Notes under the pieces: generated by a model
Database searches by the model: none
Seen by the model: only the letters and a program-made list of their open reading frames with translations
Told to the model about the DNA's origin: nothing
In this document: piece after piece, positions 45,628 to 56,132 of the stretch
Position numbering within the stretch: the stretch's first letter is position 1
How the letters are laid out: each line of letters starts with the position of its first letter
DNA from: Pseudomonas vranovensis DSM 16006
Lineage (GTDB): Bacteria > Pseudomonadota > Gammaproteobacteria > Pseudomonadales > Pseudomonadaceae
Assembly: GCF_000425805.1 (NCBI RefSeq)
Contig: NZ_AUED01000001.1
Location: 248,001 to 312,000 of the forward strand
Direction: 5' to 3'
Length of the DNA stretch: 64,000 nucleotides
Translations under genes and position numbers: made by a program

Positions 45628-47157
45628 GTGAATATTGCCAATTGGCTGCATGCCGCTGCCCAGTGCTGGCCCGGGCGTCCGGCGCTGTTCGAAGGGGCGC
45701 GGCAGGTTGCCGACTATCAGAGCTTTGCTGCCAGGGTGCGCGGCCTGGCCCACGAGCTGGTTCACCAGCACGGGGTCGAACCGGGTGATCGCGTGGCGCT
45801 GTTCATGAAGAACTGCTGCGAGTACCTGGAGCTGATGTACGCGGTGTGGTGGGTCGGCGGCGTGGTGGTGCCGATCAATTGCAAGCTGCACCGCAGCGAA
45901 GCCGGCTGGATCGTTGACAACGCCCAGGCACGGGTACTGTTCACGGATGACGGGCAGGTTTTTGCCCCCAACGAGCTGGCCTGCCGCGAGATGGCGGGGC
46001 GCAGCCGGACAACGATCGATGTCGGTGGTGTCCAGCCCGTCCCCTATAGCTGCAACGCCGATCACCTGGCCTGGCTGTTCTACACCTCCGGGACCACCGG
46101 GCGCTCCAAGGGCGTGATGCTGTCCCATGGCAATCTGGCGGCAATGTCGCTGTGTTACCCGCTGGATGTGGATGCGGTGAGTGCCCTGGACGCCGTGGTG
46201 TATGCCGCGCCCATGTCCCACGGTGCCGGCCTGTACAACTTCATCCATGTACGCTGCGGCGCCCGGCATGTAGTGCCCGAGAGTCGTGGCTTCAAGGCCG
46301 ACGAGCTGTTCGGGCTTGCCACCCAGCTGGGCAACGTAACGCTGTTCGCGGCGCCGACCATGGTCAAGCGCATGGTCGAGCAGGCCCGGTGTATCGGCTA
46401 TGCCGGCGAAGGCATCAAGACCATCGTGTACGGTGGTGCGCCGATGTACCTGGCCGATCTCCAGGAGGCGCTCAGCACCTTTGGCCCGCGTCTGGTGCAG
46501 ATCTACGGCCAAGGGGAGAGTCCGATGACCATCAGCGCCTTGTCCCGCGAGCTGATCGCCGATCGTGAGCGCCCGGACTGGTCCCGCATCGTCTCTTCGG
46601 TGGGGCGGGCACATGCCTGTGTGGATGTCTGCGTGCTCGATACCCAGCTGCACTCGCTGCCGGCAGGGCAGCCTGGCCAGATTGCCGTGCGTGGGCCGAC
46701 GGTGATGCATGGCTACTGGCGCAATGAGGTGGCTACACGCGAGGCACTGGTCGATGGCTGGCTGCTGACCGGCGACATTGGCTACTTTGACGATCATGGC
46801 TACCTGACCCTCACCGACCGCTGCAAAGACGTGATCATCTCCGGCGGCAGCAACGTTTATCCGCGAGAGGTGGAGGAGGTGCTGGCGCTGCACCCCGAGG
46901 TGTTCGAGGTGTGCGTGGTTGGCGAGGCGGACGAAGAGTGGGGCGAGTCGGTGGTGGCCTTTGTGGTTGCCCGTGACAACCAGCCGCTGGATGAACGATC
47001 GCTCACGGCCTGGTTCGTCGCGCGCATGGCGTCGTTCAAAAAGCCGAAGAAGTACGTGTTCCTCACCGAATTGCCGAAAAACAGCTACGGCAAGGTGCCC
47101 AAGACTGCACTGCGTCAATGGCTGCAGGAGGCTCCCGGTACGGTTGTTTCCCCGTGA
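45628..47157 (+). CDS. Acyl-CoA ligase (ANL superfamily)
   Basis: 509 residues from GTG 45628. The AMP-binding loop is WLFYTSGTTGRSKGVMLSHG, followed by the adenylate-contacting IYGQGESPMT, TGDIGYFDDHGYLTLTDRCK, DVIISGGSNVYPREVEEVL and the C-terminal Lys in LPKNSYGKVPKTAL. It forms an acyl-adenylate and then the CoA thioester. It pairs with the thiolase gene and precedes a transporter gene, so the acid is likely imported, activated and cleaved. Confidence 0.88.
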   Translation: MNIANWLHAAAQCWPGRPALFEGARQVADYQSFAARVRGLAHELVHQHGVEPGDRVALFMKNCCEYLELMYAVWWVGGVVVPINCKLHRSEAGWIVDNAQARVLFTDDGQVFAPNELACREMAGRSRTTIDVGGVQPVPYSCNADHLAWLFYTSGTTGRSKGVMLSHGNLAAMSLCYPLDVDAVSALDAVVYAAPMSHGAGLYNFIHVRCGARHVVPESRGFKADELFGLATQLGNVTLFAAPTMVKRMVEQARCIGYAGEGIKTIVYGGAPMYLADLQEALSTFGPRLVQIYGQGESPMTISALSRELIADRERPDWSRIVSSVGRAHACVDVCVLDTQLHSLPAGQPGQIAVRGPTVMHGYWRNEVATREALVDGWLLTGDIGYFDDHGYLTLTDRCKDVIISGGSNVYPREVEEVLALHPEVFEVCVVGEADEEWGESVVAFVVARDNQPLDERSLTAWFVARMASFKKPKKYVFLTELPKNSYGKVPKTALRQWLQEAPGTVVSP

Positions 47158-47195
47158 CTGTTTTCCATCAATAAGAACAAGACAGGAATACTTCT

Positions 47196-48551
47196 ATGGC
47201 AACGCGTCAGCACAACCCGGCCCGGCAACGGCGCCGCGCCTTTATCGGTGCAACCTCTGGGCACCTCATTGAATGGTACGACTATGGCGTGTACGGCTTT
47301 CTGGCGGTGTACATCGGCCAGGCGTTTTTCGTCTCCGACGACCCGACCACCAGTTTGCTCAGCAGTTTTGCCGCCTTTGCCTTGAGCTTTTTCATCCGGC
47401 CACTGGGTGGTCTGTTTTTCGGACCGCTGGCCGACAGGATCGGCCGGCGCAAAACGCTCATCACTGTCCTGGTCATGATGGCAGGCTCCACTTGCCTGTT
47501 GGGCATGCTGCCCACCTACGCCTCCATTGGTATCGCCGCGCCGATCCTGCTGGTACTGATTCGCTGCGTTCAAGGCTTTTCTGCCGGTGGCGAGATCGGC
47601 ACCATCACCAGCTTCATCTCTGAATATGCAGGGCCCGGGCGGCGGGGCTTCTCTACCTGTTGGCTGATGGTGACCGCTGTGCTTGGCCTGGTGCTGGGTG
47701 GTGCGGTCGCCAATGGTATGACCTGGCTGCTGGGTGCGGAAATGATGCAGGACTGGGGCTGGCGCATTCCGTTCCTGGTCGCCGGCCCCATGGGGCTGAT
47801 CTCCATGTACATTCGCCTCAAACTCGAGGACAGCCCTGAGTTCCTGGCGCTGCAGAGGGCCGGGGAAACTTCGAAGGCACCGCTGCGTGAAGTGTGGCAA
47901 TGGAAGCGGGCGATCACCCTGGTGTTTTTCATCATCACCCTGCACAGCTCGATCTTCTACCTGGTACTGACGTTCGCCTCCACCTACATGTCGCGGATCC
48001 TCAAGTTCGACAGTGGTACCACGCTGCTCTACGTGTTCATCGCCAGTTTGACGGCCGCATTCGTCATGCCGTTTGGCGGGCTGTTCACCGACCGCTACGG
48101 GCGCAAAACTTTCCTGATAGTGGTGGGGGTATTGGCAACGCTTTCGATGTACTGGTTCTTCAAGGCGGCGCCCACGGCCACGCCGGGTTCGTTCTTCCTG
48201 CCGTTGATGGCGGTGGCGATCTTCTTCGGGCTGTATGCCTCGTCCACCTACGCCACCATGAGCGAACTGCTGCCCACGCGCATCCGCTCCACGGGGATTG
48301 CGGTGGCGTACAACATTCCGGTGGCGGTGTTCGGCGGCAGTGCGCCGTTCATTTCGACCTGGCTGATCCAGCAGACCGGGGATATTTCGTCACCGTGGTA
48401 CTTCTACATCGGCACCGGGGTGGTGTCGCTGATTGCTTTGGTAGCGCTGCGCAAGGAAGACTTCGTAGCCTGCCAAGGGGCTGGGGAGTCCCCTCGGCCC
48501 GCAGCAGCGAGCTTGCCCCTCCAGCGCGATCTTCCAACCACATCGCGGTAG
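47196..48551 (+). CDS. MFS transporter, metabolite:H+ symporter type
   Basis: 451 residues with twelve helices. ATSGHLIEWYDYGVYGFLAV is the start pattern of the MHS group (KgtP/ShiA-type), and FFIRPLGGLFFGPLADRIGRR with IGRRKTLI is the helix 2-3 motif. Substrate is probably the organic acid handled by the ligase and thiolase just upstream (38-base gap). The last ~25 residues are low-complexity and look like the edge of a repeat. It converges on the chemoreceptor gene. Confidence 0.85.
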   Translation: MATRQHNPARQRRRAFIGATSGHLIEWYDYGVYGFLAVYIGQAFFVSDDPTTSLLSSFAAFALSFFIRPLGGLFFGPLADRIGRRKTLITVLVMMAGSTCLLGMLPTYASIGIAAPILLVLIRCVQGFSAGGEIGTITSFISEYAGPGRRGFSTCWLMVTAVLGLVLGGAVANGMTWLLGAEMMQDWGWRIPFLVAGPMGLISMYIRLKLEDSPEFLALQRAGETSKAPLREVWQWKRAITLVFFIITLHSSIFYLVLTFASTYMSRILKFDSGTTLLYVFIASLTAAFVMPFGGLFTDRYGRKTFLIVVGVLATLSMYWFFKAAPTATPGSFFLPLMAVAIFFGLYASSTYATMSELLPTRIRSTGIAVAYNIPVAVFGGSAPFISTWLIQQTGDISSPWYFYIGTGVVSLIALVALRKEDFVACQGAGESPRPAAASLPLQRDLPTTSR

Positions 48552-48567
48552 TGCAGCAAGGCGGCTT

Positions 48568-50694
48568 CTACACTTTGAACGTCGCCATCAGCCCTTGCTG
48601 ATGATTGGCCAGGCGGTTCAACGCCTGGCTGATCTGTGCCGACTCCTCAGCCTGCCCGGATAGCGATTCGGTCACGTCTCGGATGCTCGCTACATTGCGG
48701 TTCACCTCTTCAGCCACCGCGCTCTGTTCTTCGGCGGCCGAGGCAATCTGCAGGTTCATGTCGGTGATCACTGTCACCGCCTCGCCAATCCGCTGCAGCG
48801 CCGGCAGCGCCTGCTCGGCCTGGCTCACGCTGCTCTGAGCCTGACGATGGCTGCTGTGCATCGAGCCGACTACCTCGCGCGTACCTTGCTGCAGCCCTTC
48901 GATTACCACGCGGATTTCATCCACCGAGTCCTGGGTGCGCTTGGCCAGGTTGCGCACTTCATCTGCCACCACGGCAAAGCCCCGGCCCGCTTCACCAGCA
49001 CGGGCCGCTTCGATCGCGGCGTTCAGGGCGAGCAGGTTGGTCTGCTCGGCGATAGAACGGATAACCTCAAGTACCGATCCGATCTGCTCGCTGCGGCTGG
49101 CCAGTTGTTGCACTTCTTCCATGCCGGCGGTCATCTCGCAGGCCAGTTGTTCGATAGCGCGGGTAGTGGTGCGAATCAGCGCCAACCCTTCACGGGTAGC
49201 CTGGTCGGCACCGCGCGCCGCTTCCGCCGCCTGGGCGGCGTTGCGGGCAACGTCCTGGGCAGTGGCGCTCATTTCCTGCGAGGCAGTGGCCACCTGGTCC
49301 ACTTCGCGAAATTGCTGCTGCATGCCGGCGCTGGTCTGGCTGGCGATGGCTGCCGACTGGTCGGCAGTGCCGCGTGCATCCTGTACCGAGGTTTTGACGT
49401 CGGCAATTACGGGTTGCAGCTTGTCGAGAAAACGGTTGAACCAACCTGTCAGTTCGCCCAGTTCATCCTTGCCGTTGTAGTCCAGGCGGCGGGTGAGGTC
49501 GCCTTCTCCGCTCGCGATGTCCTTGAGCATCGCCGCCACCTTGAGGATCGGCCGGGTCACGCCACGGGCGGTCATCCAGATCACCAGCAGCCCGAGCACG
49601 GCGGCGCCCAGAGCCATGAGCAGGCTGGTCAGGTTGGCGCGGGTATTATGGGCGTCCAGGCGCGCATTGAGCTCAATGGCCGGGGCCTGCAATACCGCTT
49701 CGGGTACTTCCAGCAGTAGGTTCCACGGCTGCGCACCGGGTACCGGCACAAACGGTTGGCTGACCTGGAGCATGCCATCGCTGGTGAATTCGGCCGCCTT
49801 GCCGGCGCGGATCTGTGCGGTGAGGGCGCTGGCTTGCGGGCCGAACACTGCCTCGAACTTCTTGCTCAGCTGGCCGCCGTCACGGCTATGCCCGGCCAGC
49901 AGGCCGGCAGGGCTGATGATGCTGACCTGGCCGTTACCGTCGAACAGTTCCTGACGACCCTCAAGGCTCAGTTGCTGCAGGTTGTCGAGGCTGATGTCCA
50001 GGCCCATCACGCCGATCACCTTGCCGCCCTGCTTGAGCGGGATGGCAATGCTGGTCATCAATGGCGTACGGTCGCCGACGGTGTCGAAGTAGGGATCGAT
50101 CACGCAGGTTTCGCCGGTTTCCAATGGGCAGGTCAACCAGCGGTTGTAGGCAAAACCGTTGGCGCCCAGGGTGGTGTCGGCGAGCATGGACTCAGGCATC
50201 GCCTCGGACTCCAGTTGGCCGGGCTTTGGTTGCGACCAATACAGGGAAAAGCGTCCGTTCTCATTGCTGCCCAGGTCGGCCTGATCGATGAAAGCGCTGT
50301 CCTTGCCGTCGAGCGCATCGGGCAAGTACACCAGGTACAGGCCCAGCAGTTCCGGATTGTCGCCCAGTGCCGTTTTCGCCTGCGCCGTCAGCACCTGGCG
50401 CAGGTTATCGCTGCCTTGCGCCTTGAGCGCCGTCATCAGGTGGGCGACGCCGTTGCCATACAGGTAGGCATCCTTGAAGTAACGCTGGATGCGCGACGCC
50501 TGCAGCTGGGCATAGGTGTGCAGGCGCAGGCGGGCGTTCTGGTCGAGCATCTGCGTGTTGGCGCTGTTGACCAGGGCGGCACTGCGACTGGATTGAAACA
50601 GCGCCGCCGCCATCAGCACCGCGACGATGGCCAGCAGGCACAGGCCTGCCAGCAGGGTGATCTTCCATTGAATCAGCAGGCGGCGCAGCAGCAT
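48568..50694 (-). CDS. Methyl-accepting chemotaxis protein with dCache sensor
   Basis: 708 residues from ATG 50694 ([20 protein letters not shown]), preceded by AAGGAC. One membrane helix, a large periplasmic double-Cache domain (about 45-375, with [26 protein letters not shown] and [17 protein letters not shown]), a second helix ([17 protein letters not shown]), HAMP, and a long signalling rod whose tip is [20 protein letters not shown]. The dCache sequence reminds me of McpU/TlpQ-type polyamine receptors, and the next gene upstream is a putrescine importer; the ligand is inference. Confidence 0.9.
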   Translation of the reverse strand: MLLRRLLIQWKITLLAGLCLLAIVAVLMAAALFQSSRSAALVNSANTQMLDQNARLRLHTYAQLQASRIQRYFKDAYLYGNGVAHLMTALKAQGSDNLRQVLTAQAKTALGDNPELLGLYLVYLPDALDGKDSAFIDQADLGSNENGRFSLYWSQPKPGQLESEAMPESMLADTTLGANGFAYNRWLTCPLETGETCVIDPYFDTVGDRTPLMTSIAIPLKQGGKVIGVMGLDISLDNLQQLSLEGRQELFDGNGQVSIISPAGLLAGHSRDGGQLSKKFEAVFGPQASALTAQIRAGKAAEFTSDGMLQVSQPFVPVPGAQPWNLLLEVPEAVLQAPAIELNARLDAHNTRANLTSLLMALGAAVLGLLVIWMTARGVTRPILKVAAMLKDIASGEGDLTRRLDYNGKDELGELTGWFNRFLDKLQPVIADVKTSVQDARGTADQSAAIASQTSAGMQQQFREVDQVATASQEMSATAQDVARNAAQAAEAARGADQATREGLALIRTTTRAIEQLACEMTAGMEEVQQLASRSEQIGSVLEVIRSIAEQTNLLALNAAIEAARAGEAGRGFAVVADEVRNLAKRTQDSVDEIRVVIEGLQQGTREVVGSMHSSHRQAQSSVSQAEQALPALQRIGEAVTVITDMNLQIASAAEEQSAVAEEVNRNVASIRDVTESLSGQAEESAQISQALNRLANHQQGLMATFKV

Positions 50695-50766
50695 GGGGAC
50701 GTCCTTATTGTTGGCGGTATTGAACGCAAAAGCCCGTCGATATCGACGGGCTGTTCTCATGGGGCT

Positions 50767-52119
50767 CTACTCGGCAATGAAACTCGGCGGCGCAACCTTG
50801 AAGGCTTTGGTCAGGTACGCCAGGTACAACACCCCGGTCGCGGCCCAGACCCCGCCGAACAGCAGCGAGTGCTCGTCGAGGTCCAGCCACAGGATGGCGA
50901 TGATACAAAAACCGATAGTGGGCACGACCAGGTACTTGAACTTGTCGGCCAGGGTCTTGTTCTGGCCTTCTCGCCAGTAGCAGTGAACGATCACCGACAG
51001 GTTTACGAAACTGAAGGCCACCAGCGCACCGAAGTTGATCACCGAGGTGGCGGTCACCAGGTCGAAGAAAATAGCCGACAGCGAGATGAAGCCGACGATC
51101 ACGATATTGATCACCGGGGTTTTCCAAGTGCTGTGCAGGCGGCCGAAGTAGCGCTTGGGGATGACGTTGTCGCGGCCCATCACATACAGCAAGCGCGACA
51201 CGCTGGCTTGTGAGGCCAGGCCCGAGGCCAGGGTATTGATGAAGGTGCAGCAGATGAAGATCGACTGGAACAGCTTGCCGCCTACATACAGCGCGATTTC
51301 CGGCAGTGCGGCCTCGTGGTCCTGGAAGCGGTCCATGTTCGGGAAGAACGACTGGATGTAGAACGAAACGATGATGAACACCAGGCCACCGATCAGCGCA
51401 ATCAGGAAGATCGCCCGCGGGATGACCTTCTCGGCGTTCTCGGTTTCCTCCGACAGGGTAGTGACTGCATCAAAGCCCAGGAACGAGAAACACAAGATGG
51501 TGGCGCCGGCCACCAGCGCATTGAGGTGGGTGTCTTCGCCGGCAAACGGCAGCAGGCTCCACGTGGTGCCCAGGCCTTCACCGTTGTGCAGTCCGCGCAC
51601 GGTCAGGTAGATGAAGACACCGATGATGATGGCCTGGATCGCCACGAACAGCGTGTTGAAGTTGGCCACCAGGTTGATGCTGCGGATGTTGATCAGGCTC
51701 ATCACCGTCACAAAACCCACCACCCAGGCCCAGGCCGGCACCTCGGGGAACATTACCGACAGGTACAGCTTGGCCAGCAAGGCGTTGACCATCGGCAGCA
51801 GCAGGTAGTCGAGCAGCGACGACCAGCCAACCAGAAAGCCCACATGCGGATTGATCGCTCGGCGGGTGTAGGTGTAGGCCGAGCCGGATTCCGGAAAGCG
51901 GCGAACCAGCACGCCGTAGCTCACGGCGGTGAAGAGGATGCCGAGCAGGGCCAACACATAAGCGCTGGGTACATGCCCATCAGTAATGCCGGAGACGATG
52001 CCGAAGGTGTCGAACACGGTCATCGGGGCGATGTAGGCCAGGCCGATGATCACCACCTGCCAGAGCTTGAGCGTTTTTTTGAATTGGGCGTCGGGGGCTG
52101 CGGCGTTATTACTGGGCAT
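50767..52119 (-). CDS. puuP: Putrescine importer PuuP-like (APC family)
   Basis: 450 residues with twelve helices. [70 protein letters not shown] and [20 protein letters not shown] are close to E. coli PuuP along the chain as I recall it. It should import putrescine with protons. Upstream of the chemoreceptor on the same strand with a 72-base gap, so shared transcription is plausible. Confidence 0.85.
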   Translation of the reverse strand: MPSNNAAAPDAQFKKTLKLWQVVIIGLAYIAPMTVFDTFGIVSGITDGHVPSAYVLALLGILFTAVSYGVLVRRFPESGSAYTYTRRAINPHVGFLVGWSSLLDYLLLPMVNALLAKLYLSVMFPEVPAWAWVVGFVTVMSLINIRSINLVANFNTLFVAIQAIIIGVFIYLTVRGLHNGEGLGTTWSLLPFAGEDTHLNALVAGATILCFSFLGFDAVTTLSEETENAEKVIPRAIFLIALIGGLVFIIVSFYIQSFFPNMDRFQDHEAALPEIALYVGGKLFQSIFICCTFINTLASGLASQASVSRLLYVMGRDNVIPKRYFGRLHSTWKTPVINIVIVGFISLSAIFFDLVTATSVINFGALVAFSFVNLSVIVHCYWREGQNKTLADKFKYLVVPTIGFCIIAILWLDLDEHSLLFGGVWAATGVLYLAYLTKAFKVAPPSFIAE

Positions 52120-52470
52120 GCTGGGCGCGCTCCTGGTTCTGAGGAGCGGGCTGGCGAGGGGTAACGCTGAGAACGGGTCCGTTGTTCTGCTTGCTGGGTG
52201 CGCGTGAAGAGACTGGCATCATGGATGGCACTGGCCCGTGTTTTGTTTTGAATTATTTTTTTGAAGGAGGTGAGGCAGGAGCGAAAATAAGAAGGTGACA
52301 GAGGTGTGTCAATTAAATTCTGACAAATTGTTTCAAGGGTTTGTCGGGGAATATCGATCCTGGTGCTCTACACCAACAGTTATGGCCGAATGACGTGTAA
52401 TACGAACGTCTAATAAAATAGACAGCGTGGGGTGTGTTGCAGATATTTATCGGCAAAACCGTAGCCGCTG
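52120..52470. other. Intergenic region between LysR gene and puuP
   Basis: 351 bases, AT-rich in the middle (GTTTTGAATTATTTTTTTG near 52243-52262). It must hold the puuP promoter on the minus strand; I cannot assign boxes. Near its end GTAGCCGCTGCTACGAAGCC (52461-52480) is a REP half-site that also supplies the LysR stop codon. No gene seen. Confidence 0.4.
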
Positions 52471-53397
52471 CTACGAAGCCAGCCCACAACTGGCTTGAGC
52501 GGCCTCGATGAACACCGACTCGGCCCGGCTCATGCGTTGCTCACGGTTCCACAGCAGGTGAATGTCGACATCGGCAATCCCTTCGTTGGGCGGCAGTTGC
52601 CAGAGCAACCCGGCCTCGACATCCGTGACCACAACATGGGCCGGCAAACAACCGATGCCAAATCCGGCAATCACCAGACGCCGCACTTCTTCGAGGCTCG
52701 GCGACGACGCCACGATGCGCCCGCTGAAGCCTTGCTGGTCACGAAAGATGGTCAATGGCGAGAGCATCCCGCCAATCTGGTCGCTGGTAAAACTGACAAA
52801 ATTCTCTTTCTGCAGGTCGCCTTCGGCCACCTGCTGCTTGCCGAACAGCGCATGGTGCTTGCCACAGAAAAAGGCGTAGCGCTGGCGCAGGAACAAGCGC
52901 TGCTCCAGGCGCGGCTGCGGGCGACGGTTGAGGCTCAAGCCCAGGGTCGCGGTCTTTTCCTGCAGGGCGCTGATGATGTCGGAGCTGCGCATTACGTCGA
53001 TCTCCAGGTCTACCCGGGGATGCTGGCGATGAAACTCGGCCAGGAAGTCATCAAAGGGCTCGGAACAGATCCGGCTGATCATCAGCAGCCGCACCTTGCC
53101 GATCACTTCATCCGCCGGTTGTTCCAGCACACCGCTGACCTGGGACATCTGCCCGTAGATTTCCCCGGCCAGGTGGAAGATCTGCTCGCCTACTTCAGTC
53201 AGGGCAAAGCGCGGGCCGCGTCGGGCGATCAGTTGGCGGCCGAGTTGTTCTTCCAGGCGCTTGAGCGCCTGGCTCACCGCAGGCTGGGTCAGGTGCAGGC
53301 GGGCGGCGGCGCGGCTGATGCTCAGTTCCTGGCCGATCACCCGGAAGGTACGCAGCAGGTTCCAGTCCAGGCGGTCGTTGAGCAGGCGGTCAGGCAT
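52471..53397 (-). CDS. LysR-type transcriptional regulator
   Basis: 308 residues. The helix-turn-helix is LSISRAAARLHLTQPAVSQA followed by LKRLEEQLGRQLIARRGPRF. The effector domain has VRLLMISRICSEPFDDFLAE and GFGIGCLPAHVV. It is divergent from the MFS-amidohydrolase-deacetylase operon (162-base gap), the usual position for a LysR activator of that operon; puuP, on its own strand 351 bases downstream, is a second candidate target. Confidence 0.88.
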   Translation of the reverse strand: MPDRLLNDRLDWNLLRTFRVIGQELSISRAAARLHLTQPAVSQALKRLEEQLGRQLIARRGPRFALTEVGEQIFHLAGEIYGQMSQVSGVLEQPADEVIGKVRLLMISRICSEPFDDFLAEFHRQHPRVDLEIDVMRSSDIISALQEKTATLGLSLNRRPQPRLEQRLFLRQRYAFFCGKHHALFGKQQVAEGDLQKENFVSFTSDQIGGMLSPLTIFRDQQGFSGRIVASSPSLEEVRRLVIAGFGIGCLPAHVVVTDVEAGLLWQLPPNEGIADVDIHLLWNREQRMSRAESVFIEAAQASCGLAS

Positions 53398-53559
53398 GGT
53401 GGGCTCTGTAAATATAAGGGCGGCTAATAGTGTGAATAATAAATAGAAAATTGACTAATCATAGCCCCAGGCAAAAAATCGATCTTGCACAGGCGCCGCC
53501 AGAGCGCCCCGGACACACCGTTCTCTCCTGCCAGAAAAATAATCAAAGGAGCCTGACCC

Positions 53560-54864
53560 ATGACGCCTCCCGCTTCGCCCCAGCCTCGCCGGGCCGCGGC
53601 TGCCGCTTTTATCGGCACCATGATCGAGTGGTACGACTTTTACATTTATGCCACTGCCGCTGCCCTGGTGTTCGGCGCCTTGTTCTTCCCCTCCGATGAC
53701 AAACTTTTCAGCACCATGGCCGCCTTCGGCACCTTCGCCGTGGGTTTTTTCGCCCGGCCTCTGGGCGGAATCGTCTTCGGTCATATTGGTGACCGCATCG
53801 GGCGCAAGAAGTCGCTGGTGATCACCTTGCTGATGATGGGCGTGGTTACGGTCTGCATCGGCTTGCTTCCCACCTATGCGCAGATTGGCGCCGCCGCACC
53901 GGTGTTGCTGATCCTGCTGCGCATCGTCCAGGGCATTGCCGTGGGCGGGGAGTGGGGCGGGGCGGTGTTGATGGCCGGAGAACACGCACCCAAGGGCCGG
54001 CGCAATTTCTTTGCCTCCTTCGCCCAGTTGGGCAGCCCGGCGGGCTTGATCCTGTCGCTGCTGGCCTTCAGCGCGGTCACCCGCCTGCCTGAAGAAGACT
54101 TGATGAGCTGGGGCTGGCGCCTGCCGTTCCTGGCCAGTGCGCTGTTGTTACTGGTGGGCCTGGCGATTCGCCTGGGGGTCAATGAGTCACCGGAGTTCCT
54201 CGCCAGTCGCGAACAGGCCAGCAAGGCCAAGCGCAAGGAGCAGGCACCGGTCATGGAAGTGCTGCGCACTGCATGGCGCCCACTGCTGCTGTGCATCGGC
54301 GCCAATACCCTGGGGATTGCCGGGGTGTACTTCACCAATACCTTCATGATCGCCTACACCACCCAGCAGTTGGCCTTGCCACGCTCGTTGATCCTTGAGT
54401 GCCTGTTCGTGGTGGCGATCATTCAGTTCTGCATCCAGCCCATGGCTGCCTGGGTGGCGGAGAAAATGGGCGCCACCCGGTTCCTGTGCCTGGTGTCGCT
54501 GCTGGCCATGGCCTCGCCCTATCCGATGTTCGTGCTGGTCAGTTCCGGCCAGGCACCGTTGATCATTGTCGGCATTGCCCTGGCGGTGATCTGCATGGCG
54601 TCGTTCTATGCGGTGATCGCAGGCTACGTGAGTGGCATGTTCGACACCCATGTGCGCTACACCGCGATCTCCATGGCCTATCAGGTGTGTGGCGCCATTG
54701 CTGGCGGCCTGACGCCGCTGGTGGGCACTTGGCTTGCGCACACGTTCACCGGCCAATGGTGGCCGATGGCAGTGTTTTACAGCGTGATTGCGGCGATTTC
54801 GCTGCTCTGTGTGCTGGCCCTGGCGCGCCGCCATGCTGCCGCCCACCGCCTGGAAATGGCCTGA
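53560..54864 (+). CDS. MFS transporter, metabolite:H+ symporter type
   Basis: 434 residues with twelve helices. FIGTMIEWYDFYIYATAAAL is the MHS start pattern, and GFFARPLGGIVFGHIGDRIG with GRKKSLV is the loop 2-3 motif. It heads an operon with an M20 amidohydrolase and an HDAC-type deacetylase, so it probably imports their substrate. The ATG follows AAAGGAG. The real ligand cannot be read from sequence. Confidence 0.86.
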   Translation: MTPPASPQPRRAAAAAFIGTMIEWYDFYIYATAAALVFGALFFPSDDKLFSTMAAFGTFAVGFFARPLGGIVFGHIGDRIGRKKSLVITLLMMGVVTVCIGLLPTYAQIGAAAPVLLILLRIVQGIAVGGEWGGAVLMAGEHAPKGRRNFFASFAQLGSPAGLILSLLAFSAVTRLPEEDLMSWGWRLPFLASALLLLVGLAIRLGVNESPEFLASREQASKAKRKEQAPVMEVLRTAWRPLLLCIGANTLGIAGVYFTNTFMIAYTTQQLALPRSLILECLFVVAIIQFCIQPMAAWVAEKMGATRFLCLVSLLAMASPYPMFVLVSSGQAPLIIVGIALAVICMASFYAVIAGYVSGMFDTHVRYTAISMAYQVCGAIAGGLTPLVGTWLAHTFTGQWWPMAVFYSVIAAISLLCVLALARRHAAAHRLEMA

Positions 54865-54892
54865 AATTTCGATGAGTTCTGGAGTAGCTGCG

Positions 54893-56122
54893 ATGTTGAA
54901 AAGCAACGGCGAACGCCTGTGGGCGAGCCTGATGGCCATGGCTGAAGTGGGTGCCACCGCCCGGGGCGGCAGTTGCCGCCTGGCCCTGAGCGAAGAAGAC
55001 AAGGCCGGGCGCGAGCTGTTCGCCCACTGGTGCCGTGAAGCCGGCCTGACCCTGAGCGTCGACCCTATCGGCAACCTGTTTGCCCGCCGCCCAGGGTGCG
55101 ATCCGGATGCCGCACCGGTAATGATGGGCAGTCATCTCGACACCCAGCCCGAAGGTGGGCGCTTCGATGGCGTGTATGGCGTGTTGGCCGGTCTTGAGGT
55201 GGTACGTCGTCTCAATGACTTGAAGATCCAGACGCATAAGCCGCTTGAAATCGCCGTCTGGACCAACGAGGAGGGCGCCCGCTTCACCCCGGCCATGTTC
55301 GGCTCGGCGGTGTTCACCGGCAGCATGAAGCTCGAGGACGCGCTGGCGGTACGCGATGCCGAGGGCATCAGTGTCGCCCAGGCACTGGAGCGAACCGGCT
55401 TCGCCGGCGAACGTCCGTTGGGCGGGGCGGTGGATGCCTATTTCGAGGCGCATATCGAGCAAGGCCCGATCCTTGAGGACAACGCCAAGAACATCGGTGT
55501 GGTCAGCGGTGGCCAGGCCATTCGCTGGCTCGATGTGCAGGTCGAGGGCATGGCTGCCCATGCGGGCACCACACCCATGCCCCTGCGCAAGGATGCCCTT
55601 TATGGCGCCGCCCCGATGATCCAGGCCATCGAACAACTGGCCAGCGACTTCGCCCCCGAGGGCCTGACTACCGTAGGCGAGCTGAGCATCGCCAAGTCGT
55701 CGCGCAACACCATCCCCGGCTTGCTGCAGTTCACCGTGGACCTGCGTCACCACCACGACAGCGCCATCGAAGAAATGGAGCGGCAGGTCGAAGCGCGCTT
55801 GCGGGCGATCGCCGCGCTGCGTGGCTTGAGGGTCACCATCAACCGCCACTGGGTCAGCCCGGCGACACCCTTCGATGCCGACTGCGTGGCCGCCGTGCAG
55901 GCGGCGGTGGACGGCCTGGGATACGCACAGCAAGCCATCGTCAGTGGTGCCGGTCACGATGCGATCCTGCTGGCGCGCTACTGCCCGACCGCCATGGTGT
56001 TCATCCCTTGCGTGGGCGGCCTGAGCCACAATGAGGCCGAAGACGTGCTGCCCGAGGACGTGCGCCAGGGCGCCGACGTACTGCTCAACGCCGTGCTGGC
56101 CCGTGCCGGCCGGGTCGATTAA
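54893..56122 (+). CDS. Zn-dependent M20-family amidohydrolase (carbamoylase/hydantoinase type)
   Basis: 409 residues from ATG 54893, preceded by TGGAG; an in-frame ATG at 54872 is an alternative. Metal and active-site motifs: MMGSHLDTQPEGGRFDGVYG, AVWTNEEGARFTPAMFGS, EAHIEQGPILED and HAGTTPMPLRKDALYGA, all of the HyuC/AllC carbamoylase subfamily. Relatives hydrolyse N-carbamoyl-L-amino acids, allantoate or ureido acids. Grouped with a polyamine-type deacetylase, so an N-carbamoyl or N-acyl amine could be the substrate. Follows the MFS gene by 28 bases. Confidence 0.85.
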   Translation: MLKSNGERLWASLMAMAEVGATARGGSCRLALSEEDKAGRELFAHWCREAGLTLSVDPIGNLFARRPGCDPDAAPVMMGSHLDTQPEGGRFDGVYGVLAGLEVVRRLNDLKIQTHKPLEIAVWTNEEGARFTPAMFGSAVFTGSMKLEDALAVRDAEGISVAQALERTGFAGERPLGGAVDAYFEAHIEQGPILEDNAKNIGVVSGGQAIRWLDVQVEGMAAHAGTTPMPLRKDALYGAAPMIQAIEQLASDFAPEGLTTVGELSIAKSSRNTIPGLLQFTVDLRHHHDSAIEEMERQVEARLRAIAALRGLRVTINRHWVSPATPFDADCVAAVQAAVDGLGYAQQAIVSGAGHDAILLARYCPTAMVFIPCVGGLSHNEAEDVLPEDVRQGADVLLNAVLARAGRVD

Positions 56123-56132
56123 GGAGAAGCTC

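Noticed and set aside
49756..51213. 485-residue plus-strand frame opposite chemoreceptor and PuuP
   Set aside because: Crosses the junction of two clear minus-strand genes and has shadow-type composition.
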